From Chloroflexota bacterium (lineage in GTDB: Bacteria; Chloroflexota; Limnocylindria; Limnocylindrales; CSP1-4): a stretch of DNA of 50,557 bases. The notes beneath the pieces were generated by a model that was given only the letters and a program-made list of their open reading frames with translations, ran no database searches and was not told the DNA's origin. Positions 32,643 to 41,041 of this stretch are shown here, piece after piece; within the stretch, counting starts at the first letter, position 1; the number at the start of each line of letters is the position of its first letter. The translations under genes and the position numbers were made by a program. The DNA is taken from assembly GCA_003169735.1 (NCBI GenBank), contig PNAP01000018.1, forward strand, positions 6,841 to 57,397, written 5' to 3'.

Positions 32643-34557
32643 GACCACCCTCACCGAGCTGCTCCTCTACGCCGCCGGCGCCATCGATCGGATCGGCAGC
32701 GTCGACGACGGCACGACCCAGACCGACTACCTCACCCTCGAGCGCGAGCGCGGCATCACGATCCGCTCCGCCGTCGCGTCATTCGAGATCGGTGACCTCT
32801 CGGTCAACCTGATCGATACGCCCGGCCACCCCGACTTCATCGCGGAAGTCGAACGTGTGTTGAGCGTTCTCGATGCGGCCATCCTCGTGGTCTCGGCCGT
32901 CGAAGGCATCCAGCCCCAGACACCACTCCTGATGCGCGCGCTCCAGCGTCTGCGAGTGCCGACGCTGCTCTTCATCAACAAGATCGACCGAGCCGGGTCG
33001 GACACGGCACGCGTGTTGGCCGGCCTCAGGCGTCGACTCGCCCTTGACTCGATCGCGCTCGGTCGCGCCGTGGATGAGGGCACCCGGAACGCGCGCTACG
33101 TGCGTGACGACGACGACGAGGCGCGAGCCCGACTCGCCGAAGCGCTCGCCGAGAAGGACCCCGAGCTTCTCCAGGTCCTCGTCGATGGCGGTCCCGTGCC
33201 CTCGCGCGCGTCACTTCAGGCGCGCCTTGTTCGGCAGGTGCGCGACCTCCTGGCGCAGCCGGCTGTCTTCGGTTCGGCCCTGACGGGTACCGGCATCGAC
33301 GCCGTCATGGATGCCATCGCGACGATCATGCCGTCCGCCGAGACAGATGGGAGCGGCCCCGTCAGTGGACGTGTCTTCAAGATCGAACGCACCCGCGACG
33401 GGGCGAAGTCGGCGCTCGTCCGGCTCTACGCGGGCCACATCTCGGTTCGCGATCACGTCAGGTTCGGTAACGACCACGAGGGCCGCGTGACACGACTCAG
33501 CGTCTACGCGCCCGGCGGCCCCATCCAGTCGCCGATCGCCCACGCTGGTCAGATCGCCGCATTGCTCGGCCTCGAAGAGATCCGTGTCGGTGATGTCGTC
33601 GGCCAGCCACCTGCGGATCGCGGCGCCGAGCGCCAGTTCGCCCCACCGACGCTCGAGGCGGTCGTCGTGCCAGCGTTGGCCGCCGATCGGGCGCGGATGC
33701 GAAACGCCCTCCTCGAGCTCGCCGACCAGGATCCGCTCATCAACGTGCGCCAGGACGACACGCGCGACGAGATCTCCGTCTCGTTCTACGGCGACGTCCA
33801 GCGCGAGGTCATCGAAGCGACGCTGGAGCGCGAGTACGGCGTCAAGGCGGCGTTCCGCCAGACGATGGTGCTCCACGTGGAGCGACCGAGCGGAATCGGC
33901 AGTGAGGAGCAGCTCATCAGGGCGGCGACCCACGCGAACATCTCCGGCCGTTCCTCGCCGGACAGCGCCAATCCGTACCGGGCGGCCCTGGGCGTCCGGG
34001 TCGAGCCGGGTCCGCCGGGCTCGGGCATCCGGGTCGTGGTCGACGTCGACGTTCACCTGGTGCCGATGTACATCTACAACACCGTCGCGGGCTTCGCGTC
34101 AGCCATCACTGACTACGTCCGGGACAGCCTGCACGAAGGGCCGCATGGCTGGGCGGTCACCGATTGCCGGGTCGTCGTGTGGGACAGCGGGTACCTGCGG
34201 ACGGGTTCCATGGCCCGAGACTTCCGTCTGCTGACCGGTCAGGTCGTGCGCACGGCACTGGATCGGGCTGGGACGGTCGTGTGCGAGCCGATGACGCGCC
34301 TCCGACTCGAGATCCCTGTCGCGTCGGCGTCAGGGGTGATGAAGGCGCTCGGCCAGCTCGGGGTCCGGGTCGACGGACAGTTCTCGACCGCGGAGGTGGC
34401 GAAGATCGGCGGCGTGCTCGCGGCATCTCGCGTTGACGAGGTCAGACATCGACTGCCTGGCCTGACTTCCGGGCAGGGCATCCTCGAGACCGAGTTCGCG
34501 GGGTACGAGCCCGTCGCCGGGCCACCACCCGAGCGACGACGCCGATCCGCCGTGTAG
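32596..34557 (+). CDS. TetM/OtrA-type ribosomal-protection translational GTPase
   Basis: 653 residues from GTG 32596, the only usable start for the G-domain. GTPase motifs are G1 AHVDAGKTTLTE, G3 DTPGHPDF and G4 NKIDRAG, with a TetM-like switch (TDYLTLERERGITI). The EF-G-like domains II to V follow (GRVFKIERTRDGAKSALVRL; AHTNISG-like and CYGDVQRE-like segments). The layout matches TetM/TetO/OtrA proteins, which release tetracycline from the ribosome, but a tetracycline-specific role is not proven. It stands alone on the plus strand between two minus-strand operons, with its own terminator. Confidence 0.85.
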   Translation: MRTLNLGILAHVDAGKTTLTELLLYAAGAIDRIGSVDDGTTQTDYLTLERERGITIRSAVASFEIGDLSVNLIDTPGHPDFIAEVERVLSVLDAAILVVSAVEGIQPQTPLLMRALQRLRVPTLLFINKIDRAGSDTARVLAGLRRRLALDSIALGRAVDEGTRNARYVRDDDDEARARLAEALAEKDPELLQVLVDGGPVPSRASLQARLVRQVRDLLAQPAVFGSALTGTGIDAVMDAIATIMPSAETDGSGPVSGRVFKIERTRDGAKSALVRLYAGHISVRDHVRFGNDHEGRVTRLSVYAPGGPIQSPIAHAGQIAALLGLEEIRVGDVVGQPPADRGAERQFAPPTLEAVVVPALAADRARMRNALLELADQDPLINVRQDDTRDEISVSFYGDVQREVIEATLEREYGVKAAFRQTMVLHVERPSGIGSEEQLIRAATHANISGRSSPDSANPYRAALGVRVEPGPPGSGIRVVVDVDVHLVPMYIYNTVAGFASAITDYVRDSLHEGPHGWAVTDCRVVVWDSGYLRTGSMARDFRLLTGQVVRTALDRAGTVVCEPMTRLRLEIPVASASGVMKALGQLGVRVDGQFSTAEVAKIGGVLAASRVDEVRHRLPGLTSGQGILETEFAGYEPVAGPPPERRRRSAV

Positions 34558-34596
34558 CACTCGGCCCGGGGCCGGCACCGGCGCAGAATCGAACGA

Positions 34597-34623
34597 CCCG
34601 CCTTTCGGCGGGCCGTTTCGTTT
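34597..34623 (+). terminator. Intrinsic terminator after the TetM-like gene
   Basis: CCCGCC (34597-34602), loop TTTC, GGCGGG (34607-34612) and then CCGTTTCGTTT, a T-rich tail. It lies 40 nt after the stop codon of the TetM-like gene and before the end of pnp on the other strand. Confidence 0.85.
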
Positions 34624-34643
34624 GACGATCGCGGGTGCGCCGA

Positions 34644-37232
34644 TCAGACCGGCGTCTTGGCCAGGTGGCGTTGCATAGCCGCCTTGCGGGAGAGGTTGAC
34701 GCGGCCCTGGCGGTCGATCTCGGTCACCACGACCATGATCTCGTCACCGACGGACACGACATCCTCGACGGTCGGCACGTGGTAGTCGGCGAGCTCGCCG
34801 ATGCGCACGAGGCCTTCCTTGCCGGGCAGGATCTCGACGAAGCAGCCGAAACCCATGATCCGGGTCACCTTGCCCAGATACAGGGCGCCGATCTCGACCT
34901 CACGAGTGAGGCTTTCGATCCACTGGATCGCCTTGCGCGAGTTCTCACCCGACACGGCGGCGATCTCGACCGAGCCATCGTCCTCGACGTTGATCTCGGT
35001 GCCGGTCTCTTCCTGGATCTTGCGGATCATCGATCCGCCCTTGCCGATGATCTCGCGGATCTTCTCGGGGTTGATCTTGATGGTCACGATGCGCGGCGCG
35101 AAGTCGCTCATGTCGGAGCGGCTGGACGGCATCACCTGGGTCATCTTGTCGAGGATGAAGAGTCGCGCTGCGTGCGCCTTCTCCAGCCCGGCGCGGATGA
35201 TCGCCTCGTTGATGCCGGTCACCTTGATGTCCATCTGAAGGGCGGTGATGCCCTCGGACGTGCCGGTGACCTTGAAGTCCATGTCACCGAACGAGTCTTC
35301 CTTGCCGAGGATGTCGGTCAGGACGGCGAACCGGTCGCCTTCCGTCACGAGACCCATGGCCGCGCCGGCGACCGGCGCCGTGATCGGCACCCCGGCGTCC
35401 ATCAGGGCGAGCGTGGAACCGCACGTGGAGGCCATCGAGGTCGAGCCGTTGGACGTGACGCACTCGCTGACGAGGCGGATCACGTACGGGAAGTCCTCGT
35501 GCGACGGCAGGACCGGGATGAGCGCCCGCTCGGCGAGCGCGCCATGACCGATCTCGCGCCGGCCCGGGCCGCGCATCTGCTTGTTCTCGCCCGTGCTGTA
35601 CGGGGGCATGTTGTAGTGGTGGAGGTAGCGCTTGGACTCCTCGGGGCCGATGGTGTCGATGCGCTGGACGTCCGAGGACGGGCCGAGCGTCGCCACGGTC
35701 AGCGCCTGGGTGTCGCCGCGCGTGAAGAGTGCCGAACCATGGGCTCGCGGGAGGAGCCCCACTTCGACGGAGATGGGCCGGATCGTATCGACGTCACGAC
35801 CGTCCATGCGGATGCCCTCGGAGAGCACCAGCTCGCGGACGACCTTCTTGTGGAGGAGACCGCTGAGGCTCTTGGAGAAGCCGGATGCAACCTTGGCGGC
35901 GTCGAGCGCCTTGTCCGCCGTGGCGGCATCACCCTTGACGCGAGAACGGATCGAATCGGCGACCGCGGCCTTGTAGGTCGCGACGCGCCCGGGGAGTTCG
36001 CCGGCCAACCGGAGCAGCAGCTCGGCGGTCGCCTCCGCGTCCGGCAGGGCGCGGTGATTGGGCTCCGTGGCCATGCCGAAGAATCGCGACAGGTCACCGA
36101 GTTTGAACGCGTCCTGATCGGGGTACGCCTCGCGCGCCAGGGTCAGCGTGTCGAGGCAGCGCTCGGCGGCGATCTTCGCGCCGTCGCCGGCGGCGGCGTT
36201 GATGAAGCCGGCGTCGAAGCTGACGTTGTGCCCGACGAGCCAGGCATCGCCGGCCCATTCGAGCAGTTTGCCTGCGGCCTCGGCCGGGGTCGGAGCGCCC
36301 TTGACGTCCTTGTCAGTCAGGCCGTGGAGCTGGTGGCCGATGATCGGCCGGCCCGGGTTGACCAGCGTCGACCAGCGGTCGACGATCTTGCCACCCTGGA
36401 CGCGCACGGCAGCGACCTCGACGAGGGCGCCCATCTTGACGTCGCGGCTGGTGGTCTCGGTATCGATGACCACGAAGGGCTTGTCGGCCTTGACGGCATC
36501 GAGGAAGGTGAGCACCGAGTCTGTGCTCGGCTCGATGAACGGCAGGCGCTTGGGCTTGCCGACCATCTCCCGCAGCTTGTCCTGCAGGTCGAGCACGGGG
36601 GCCAGCGAGCGGTGGCCGAACATGATCGCCTCTGCCATGACCGACTCGGGCAGGATCTTGGCACCGGCCTCGACCATCATGATCGCGTCGCGGGTACCGG
36701 AGACGATCAGGTCGAGCTCCGAGTCCGCCAGCTGGCTGTAGGTCGGGTTGACCACGAACTCGCCGTCGATGCGACCGATGCGGACCGCCGCGATGGGGCC
36801 GAGGAAGGGGATCTCGCTGATGGTCAGCGCGGCCGACGCGGCGATGGTGCCGAGGATATCCGGGTCGTTCTCGCGGTCGGTCGAGAGGACGGTCAGCACG
36901 ATCTGGACGTCGTCCTTGTAGCCCTCGGGGAAGAGCGGCCGGATCGGCCGGTCGGTCAGGCGCGCGGCCAGGATGGCCGCCTCCGAAGGCCGCGACTCGC
37001 GCTTGATGAAGCCGCCAGGGATCTTGCCCGCGGCGTACATGCGCTCCTCGAAATCGACCGTGAGCGGGAAGAAGTCCAGCCCTGGTCGCGGCTCGGAGCG
37101 GTTCGCCGTGCCGAGCAGCAGCGTGTCGCCATAGCGAATGGTGACCGAGCCACCGGCAAGGCGCGCGAGTTTACCGGTCTCGATGGTCATCGTTCGACCA
37201 CCGACTTCGGCTGTAAGGGTAGTGACTGCCAT
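34644..37232 (-). CDS. pnp: Polynucleotide phosphorylase with an inserted DEDDh exonuclease domain
   Basis: 862 residues, where PNPases have about 700. Residues 1-215 are the first RNase PH domain. Residues 251-410 form a complete DnaQ/PolC-type exonuclease: VVIDTETTS (D257, E259), then VGHNVSFDAGF (D340) and NHRALPDAEA (H393, D398). This is placed in the helical linker between the two RNase PH domains. Residues about 470-705 are the second RNase PH domain, with NGSTSM for phosphate and catalytic D646, D652 and K654 (EDSFGDMDFK). KH (GKGG at 730-733) and S1 (782-850) follow. All active-site residues of both enzymes are present. PNPase degrades RNA 3'-5' with phosphate; the insert should hydrolyse 3' ends. 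The start is ATG 37232 with GGAGGA upstream, 85 nt after rpsO. It is one uninterrupted frame. Confidence 0.95.
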   Translation of the reverse strand: MAVTTLTAEVGGRTMTIETGKLARLAGGSVTIRYGDTLLLGTANRSEPRPGLDFFPLTVDFEERMYAAGKIPGGFIKRESRPSEAAILAARLTDRPIRPLFPEGYKDDVQIVLTVLSTDRENDPDILGTIAASAALTISEIPFLGPIAAVRIGRIDGEFVVNPTYSQLADSELDLIVSGTRDAIMMVEAGAKILPESVMAEAIMFGHRSLAPVLDLQDKLREMVGKPKRLPFIEPSTDSVLTFLDAVKADKPFVVIDTETTSRDVKMGALVEVAAVRVQGGKIVDRWSTLVNPGRPIIGHQLHGLTDKDVKGAPTPAEAAGKLLEWAGDAWLVGHNVSFDAGFINAAAGDGAKIAAERCLDTLTLAREAYPDQDAFKLGDLSRFFGMATEPNHRALPDAEATAELLLRLAGELPGRVATYKAAVADSIRSRVKGDAATADKALDAAKVASGFSKSLSGLLHKKVVRELVLSEGIRMDGRDVDTIRPISVEVGLLPRAHGSALFTRGDTQALTVATLGPSSDVQRIDTIGPEESKRYLHHYNMPPYSTGENKQMRGPGRREIGHGALAERALIPVLPSHEDFPYVIRLVSECVTSNGSTSMASTCGSTLALMDAGVPITAPVAGAAMGLVTEGDRFAVLTDILGKEDSFGDMDFKVTGTSEGITALQMDIKVTGINEAIIRAGLEKAHAARLFILDKMTQVMPSSRSDMSDFAPRIVTIKINPEKIREIIGKGGSMIRKIQEETGTEINVEDDGSVEIAAVSGENSRKAIQWIESLTREVEIGALYLGKVTRIMGFGCFVEILPGKEGLVRIGELADYHVPTVEDVVSVGDEIMVVVTEIDRQGRVNLSRKAAMQRHLAKTPV

Positions 37233-37317
37233 TGGTCCTCCATATGGACGGAGGACGGACCGGGCGCGCTGCAGATCTGAGGTTTTCGCGGCGGGCGCAC
37301 CCGCCTCCGGAAAGCGC

Positions 37318-37587
37318 CTAGCGGCGCAGACCGAGCCGACCGATGACGGCGCGATACCGTGCGTTGTCCTTGCGCATCAGATACGCGAGGAGTCGGCGTC
37401 GCTGGCCAACGAGCTTGAGGAGGCCGCGCCGCGAGTGATGATCCTTCGGAAAGCTGCGCAGATGCTCGGTCAGCCCGGTAACGCGCTCGGTGATGAGTGC
37501 GATCTGGACCTCGGGCGAACCGGTGTCACCCTCCTGGGCGGCATACCCCGTGATGATGCTTTCCTTGACTTCCCGCGTGAGCGGCAA
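37318..37587 (-). CDS. rpsO: 30S ribosomal protein S15
   Basis: 89 residues from TTG 37587, exactly the usual length. The TTG is preceded by GGAGGACCAG. A longer frame to 37656 would add 23 residues foreign to S15. The sequence shows [39 protein letters not shown] and [17 protein letters not shown], all diagnostic. S15 binds 16S rRNA in the platform and often represses its own mRNA. pnp follows, as in most bacteria. Confidence 0.95.
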   Translation of the reverse strand: MPLTREVKESIITGYAAQEGDTGSPEVQIALITERVTGLTEHLRSFPKDHHSRRGLLKLVGQRRRLLAYLMRKDNARYRAVIGRLGLRR

Positions 37588-37628
37588 CTGGTCCTCCAAC
37601 CATCCTTCTTCTACTTGGTTCCGGCGGA

Positions 37629-37660
37629 GTCTAACAGGCGTTCGATCTGCCAGCATCGAA
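37629..37660 (-). promoter_or_regulatory. Candidate promoter and inverted repeat upstream of rpsO
   Basis: On the minus strand an extended -10 TGTTAGACT (TAGACT at 37629-37634) lies about 42 nt before the TTG. TTCGAT (37641-37646) and ATCGAA (37655-37660) form an inverted repeat just upstream. No convincing -35 is present. It would give a short leader for rpsO-pnp. Confidence 0.35.
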
Positions 37661-37682
37661 GGTCACGTCGACGGGTCGTGCA

Positions 37683-37877
37683 TCAGCTTGAGCGCTCGAT
37701 GCGCTCAGCGACTTTCGCGAGCATCTCCCGCTCTCGGATCGTTAGCCCGCAGGTGCAGTTCGCAGGATCGCGAACCGCAGGACCTCCAAGAGTCTGAGCG
37801 GGGCAGTCCGGGTCGTGCTCAGCATACGACCCTAGGAAGCGCCGCAGCTCGGTAATGAGTGAGTCCTCGCCAGGCAC
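37683..37877 (-). CDS. Small cysteine-containing hypothetical protein
   Basis: 64 residues with three cysteines in the middle (HDPDCPAQT and NCTCGL) and helical ends (LITELRRFLGSYAE; REREMLAKVAERIE). The spacing of H/C and C-x-C could bind zinc, but no family is recognised. The start is GTG 37877 with a weak ribosome-binding site. It lies between rpsO and a membrane-protein gene, all on the minus strand. Confidence 0.45.
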   Translation of the reverse strand: MPGEDSLITELRRFLGSYAEHDPDCPAQTLGGPAVRDPANCTCGLTIREREMLAKVAERIERSS

Positions 37878-37992
37878 GCCGACGAGTCTAGTCCCCGGTG
37901 CCCTCCTTGGACGTCGCGATGTCGTCGGCGAACCCGACCACAGACGCCGGGCCGAATGGCGTCCGCCCGAGTTCTCGAACGGAGCCGGTGCT

Positions 37993-38490
37993 CTACCGGC
38001 CGAACTGGAAGCCTCGCAGCGCCAGGATGCAGATCGCTGTGCCAGCTACGGCAGCCACGAGCAGAGGCATTCGCTCGTCAACCAGTTCGATTGATCGCCA
38101 AAACGGCGACAGCCGCGCTGGTTCGGCGGCCTCGGTCGACGTTCGTAACCACTCGGGTTCGAGCTGCCGAACGTTTCCGCGGAATAGGTGCCACCCGTAA
38201 ACAAGCGCCAGTGCGACCGCAGGCAGTCCCAACAGTTCCCACGCTACCTGCCCCAGATCACCCGGAAGGATTGCCTCGACGATCTGCGACGAACCAAAGG
38301 CAAGGAGAAACACGGCCATCACGTGCTGGATCAATAACGCCTTCCGATACGGCCAGTCGGGATGTCTGAGGTATAGGGCTGCCCATTCTCGGATCTGTCC
38401 GCTCATCCGACGTCGGTGCTGCCATCGAAGAACCAAAGCGAACAGGAGCGCGCCAGCGCCCCACGCGAGCTGACCGCTGGCGGTATCCAA
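37993..38490 (-). CDS. Hypothetical membrane protein, four helices
   Basis: 165 residues. Hydrophobic segments are LAWGAGALLFALVL, LLIQHVMAVFLLAFGSSQIV, LLGLPAVALALVYGW and LLVAAVAGTAICILAL. The start is TTG 38490, directly after the TAG of the DUF6228-like gene (TAGTTG); ATG 38406 would cut the first helix. No family is recognised. It is probably co-transcribed with its upstream neighbour. Confidence 0.55.
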   Translation of the reverse strand: MDTASGQLAWGAGALLFALVLRWQHRRRMSGQIREWAALYLRHPDWPYRKALLIQHVMAVFLLAFGSSQIVEAILPGDLGQVAWELLGLPAVALALVYGWHLFRGNVRQLEPEWLRTSTEAAEPARLSPFWRSIELVDERMPLLVAAVAGTAICILALRGFQFGR

Positions 38491-38904
38491 CTAGCTGGCA
38501 GGCCTGGATGAGCAGAACCTTTTGACGTCGATCGCAAGCCGGTCTAGATGACCGGCGTCGACTTCGACGGTTGCGACAGCGCTCCAATCAAACCACTGCC
38601 TCGTGGGTTGGAGGGTCGCCCTGAAGGTGACGTGGCCGAGACGATCGTGTGACCAGACGACGGTCAGCGTGCCCTCGATCGAACTCCAGGATTTGTCACC
38701 GTCCCAGCCCCGCCACTGCTCGGCGGTCTCCGACAGTCGACGGGCGAAATCGAGCGGCTGTGGGGTTGGAAGATAGACATCCGACTCAGCGCGCAGCCCA
38801 TTGCTTGCGACGGTGATCACAGCGACATCCTCGGTTCGCCACACGAACGTCAACGACGCTTTTGGCCTCGAAGATCCCAGGACGAACTGCGTACGCTCTT
38901 CCAT
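38491..38904 (-). CDS. Hypothetical protein resembling DUF6228
   Basis: 137 residues from ATG 38904; the longer frame reads through the small membrane gene and is not protein-like. The central part WRGWDGDKSWSSIEGTL and the alternating beta pattern (VTFRATLQPTRQWFDWSAVA) resemble, from memory, the DUF6228 family of small proteins. These often sit as orphans or beside polymorphic-toxin loci and may be immunity-like. No toxin is adjacent. Function unknown. Confidence 0.55.
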   Translation of the reverse strand: MEERTQFVLGSSRPKASLTFVWRTEDVAVITVASNGLRAESDVYLPTPQPLDFARRLSETAEQWRGWDGDKSWSSIEGTLTVVWSHDRLGHVTFRATLQPTRQWFDWSAVATVEVDAGHLDRLAIDVKRFCSSRPAS

Positions 38905-38924
38905 TTGTTCCGAAGCGTAGCCGC

Positions 38925-39098
38925 TCAACCTTTCGCGGAATCGTCGGAAGCTAGCGGTCCTCGGCCCAACCACCCGGCCAGGATCCAAACAGCAGCCATG
39001 GCGAGACCCGCGATAAGCCCAATCGGCGCCGAGCCCGTGAAGAACCCGCCGATCAGACCTCCGAGAACAAGCGCGATCAAGAGCTTGGCGTTTCTCAT
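38925..39098 (-). CDS. Small two-helix membrane protein, 57 residues
   Basis: From ATG 39098 the frame gives 57 residues. Two hydrophobic stretches, LLIALVLGGLIGGFF and GLIAGLAMAAVWILAG, are joined by a short TGSAPI turn, with a polar tail (LASDDSAKG). It is a typical small membrane protein, possibly a glycine-zipper hairpin. It lies 24 nt after the ribF stop and 20 nt before the next gene on the same strand, so it fits the operon. Function unknown. Confidence 0.55.
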   Translation of the reverse strand: MRNAKLLIALVLGGLIGGFFTGSAPIGLIAGLAMAAVWILAGWLGRGPLASDDSAKG

Positions 39099-39122
39099 GG
39101 CCCTGCAACTATCGGTGAGACG

Positions 39123-40076
39123 CTAAGGGCCGTCAAAGCTTCGTCCGAGGATCTCCCGCGCGCGGGCGGCGTCGCGGTCCATCTGCACGATGAGCTCGTC
39201 GACGGAGCCGAATCGGCGCTCGCCGCGTTGGCGGCGAACGAACTCGACGCGCAGGCGCTGACCGTAGAGGTCGCCGTCGAAGTCGAACAGGTGCGCTTCC
39301 AGGAGCCGGGCGCCGCCACCGAAGGTCGGGCGCACGCCAAGCGACGCGACGCTATCGGCCACGTGGCGTGGCGCGAGCGGGTCCTCGCCGCCCCACGAGG
39401 CACGCACGGCATAGACGCCGTTGGGCGGCAGCGTCACCGGGGCATCGAAGAAGAGATTGGCGGTCGGGTAGCCGAGATCGCGGCCGCGTCGATCGCCCGG
39501 GACCACCTCGCCGATGACAGCGTACCGACGGCCGAGTAGGCGCCGCGCCTCACCCAGCCGGCCGGCCTCGATGACGTTCCGGATGCGCGTGCTGGAGACC
39601 CGCTCGCCTCCGAGCGAGAGCGATGGCACCTCGGCCAGCTCGAATCCGGCCACCGGGGCGATCAGCCGAATGCGTTCAAGGGTCCCTTCGCGGTCGTGCC
39701 CGAAGGCCGATTCCGAACTCATCACCAGGCCCGCCAGGTCTCGGCCGGCGCCGAGAAGATGGAGGAACGCTTCCGGTGACTGGTCGGCGAACGCCCGGTC
39801 GAAGCGCTGGACGACGAACGTCTCCACGCCGAGCCGCGCGATGCGGGCGAGCCGCTCGGCCGGATCACACAGCAGCAACGGCTCGACACCCCGAAGGACC
39901 GTCTCGGGATGCGGCTCGAAGGTGATGACCACGGACGTCGAGCGCTGCTCGCGCGCCAGTTCGACGAGGCGTTCGAGGATCTCCTCGTGACCCCGATGCA
40001 GGCCGTCGAAGACGCCGAGCGTCGCGCTCATGCGCAGGCCGGGCGGCAGGCCATCGATGGCATCGACACGGATCAC
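39123..40076 (-). CDS. ribF: Bifunctional riboflavin kinase/FAD synthetase
   Basis: 317 residues from GTG 40076 (MIRVDAIDGLPPG); the longer frame overlaps truB and is not protein-like. The FAD synthetase half has GVFDGLHRGHEEILERL and VVITFEPHPETVLRG. The kinase half begins near YAVIGEVVPGDRRGRDLGYP, with PTANLFF and NGVYAVRASWGG. Length is normal. It makes FMN and FAD in the cytoplasm. It follows truB at 13 nt. Confidence 0.94.
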   Translation of the reverse strand: MIRVDAIDGLPPGLRMSATLGVFDGLHRGHEEILERLVELAREQRSTSVVITFEPHPETVLRGVEPLLLCDPAERLARIARLGVETFVVQRFDRAFADQSPEAFLHLLGAGRDLAGLVMSSESAFGHDREGTLERIRLIAPVAGFELAEVPSLSLGGERVSSTRIRNVIEAGRLGEARRLLGRRYAVIGEVVPGDRRGRDLGYPTANLFFDAPVTLPPNGVYAVRASWGGEDPLAPRHVADSVASLGVRPTFGGGARLLEAHLFDFDGDLYGQRLRVEFVRRQRGERRFGSVDELIVQMDRDAARAREILGRSFDGP

Positions 40077-40089
40077 GGACGCGGAACGC

Positions 40090-41031
40090 TCAGTGCTCAG
40101 GAGCGAGGAAGACCTTCTCCGGGTGGAGCCGGCCTGACTCGAAGCGGGCCATGGCAGCCAGTCGGCCTGCCTCATCGACGACCCGCAGCAGGCCCGCCGG
40201 ACCCGATGCGAGCTCCTTGCCACCGTGGTGGCGGACGGCCTGGCCACGCGCCAGCACGGCCAGATCTTCGGCACCGAGCGTCAGGCGCGGGTAGGCGTCG
40301 AGGCCGGCATCGGACGGCAGCAGGAGTCGCGACGCACGTCCCGCGGCGAGTGCGTCACGCGCCTCGTCAAGGGTATGGGCGTCCTCCAGGCGGAACGGGC
40401 CACTGGCCGTCCGCGTCAGCGCGACGAGGTACGCGCCACTTCCCAGCTTCTCGCCGAGATCGCGGGCGAGCGACCGGATGTAGGTCCCGGCCGAGCAGCG
40501 GACCTCGAGCGTGGCCACGGGTCGCGTCGGATCGCTGCCGTCCCACGTCGTGAGGTCAAGGCCGCGGATCTCGATGCGCCGCGCACGGAGTTCCGGCTTC
40601 TCGCCGTGGCGGGCCAGCTCATACGCGTGGCGCCCCGCCACGCGCACGGCAGAGTGATCGGGCGGCACCTGCTCGATCCAGCCGGTGAAACCCTTGAGTG
40701 CGTCCTCCACCGCCGCCCGGTCTGGAGCCGCTCCATCGACCGGCGTCAGTTCGCCGTTCAGGTCGTCCGTCGATGACCGGGCTCCGAAGACGACCAACGC
40801 CCGATAGGCCTTCTCGTCGGCCAGGTGGTACTCCACCATACGCGTGGCACGGCCGAGGAAGACGGGTAGGACACCGGCCGCGAACGGATCGAGCGTGCCA
40901 CCGTGCCCGACGCGGCGAACACCGGTCAAGCGCCGCACCAGCGCCACGATGTCGTGCGATGTGGGGCCGGGTGGCTTGGCGAGGACGAGGATGCCGTCCA
41001 ACTCCACCTCGACCGTCGCCGACCGCGTCAC
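40090..41031 (-). CDS. truB: tRNA pseudouridine(55) synthase
   Basis: 313 residues from GTG 41031. The catalytic motif is GHGGTLDPFAAGVLPV (D48), with the opening GILVLAKPPGPTSHDIV and the later CSAGTYIRSLARDLGEKLG. The C-terminal part resembles a small PUA-like domain (LARGQAVRHHGG). TruB makes pseudouridine 55 in the T-loop of all tRNAs. It lies 10 nt after nrnA. Confidence 0.94.
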   Translation of the reverse strand: MTRSATVEVELDGILVLAKPPGPTSHDIVALVRRLTGVRRVGHGGTLDPFAAGVLPVFLGRATRMVEYHLADEKAYRALVVFGARSSTDDLNGELTPVDGAAPDRAAVEDALKGFTGWIEQVPPDHSAVRVAGRHAYELARHGEKPELRARRIEIRGLDLTTWDGSDPTRPVATLEVRCSAGTYIRSLARDLGEKLGSGAYLVALTRTASGPFRLEDAHTLDEARDALAAGRASRLLLPSDAGLDAYPRLTLGAEDLAVLARGQAVRHHGGKELASGPAGLLRVVDEAGRLAAMARFESGRLHPEKVFLAPEH

Positions 41032-41041
41032 GGCCGGGCGC

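Noticed and set aside
32596-34557. Recently acquired tetracycline-resistance element
   Set aside because: No integrase, repeat or insertion sequence borders the gene, and codon use looks like its neighbours; it seems a resident chromosomal gene.
34635-37280. 881-codon plus-strand frame antisense to pnp
   Set aside because: It mirrors the real gene; the product is His/Asp/Arg-rich with no motif. Long antisense frames are normal in GC-rich coding sequence.
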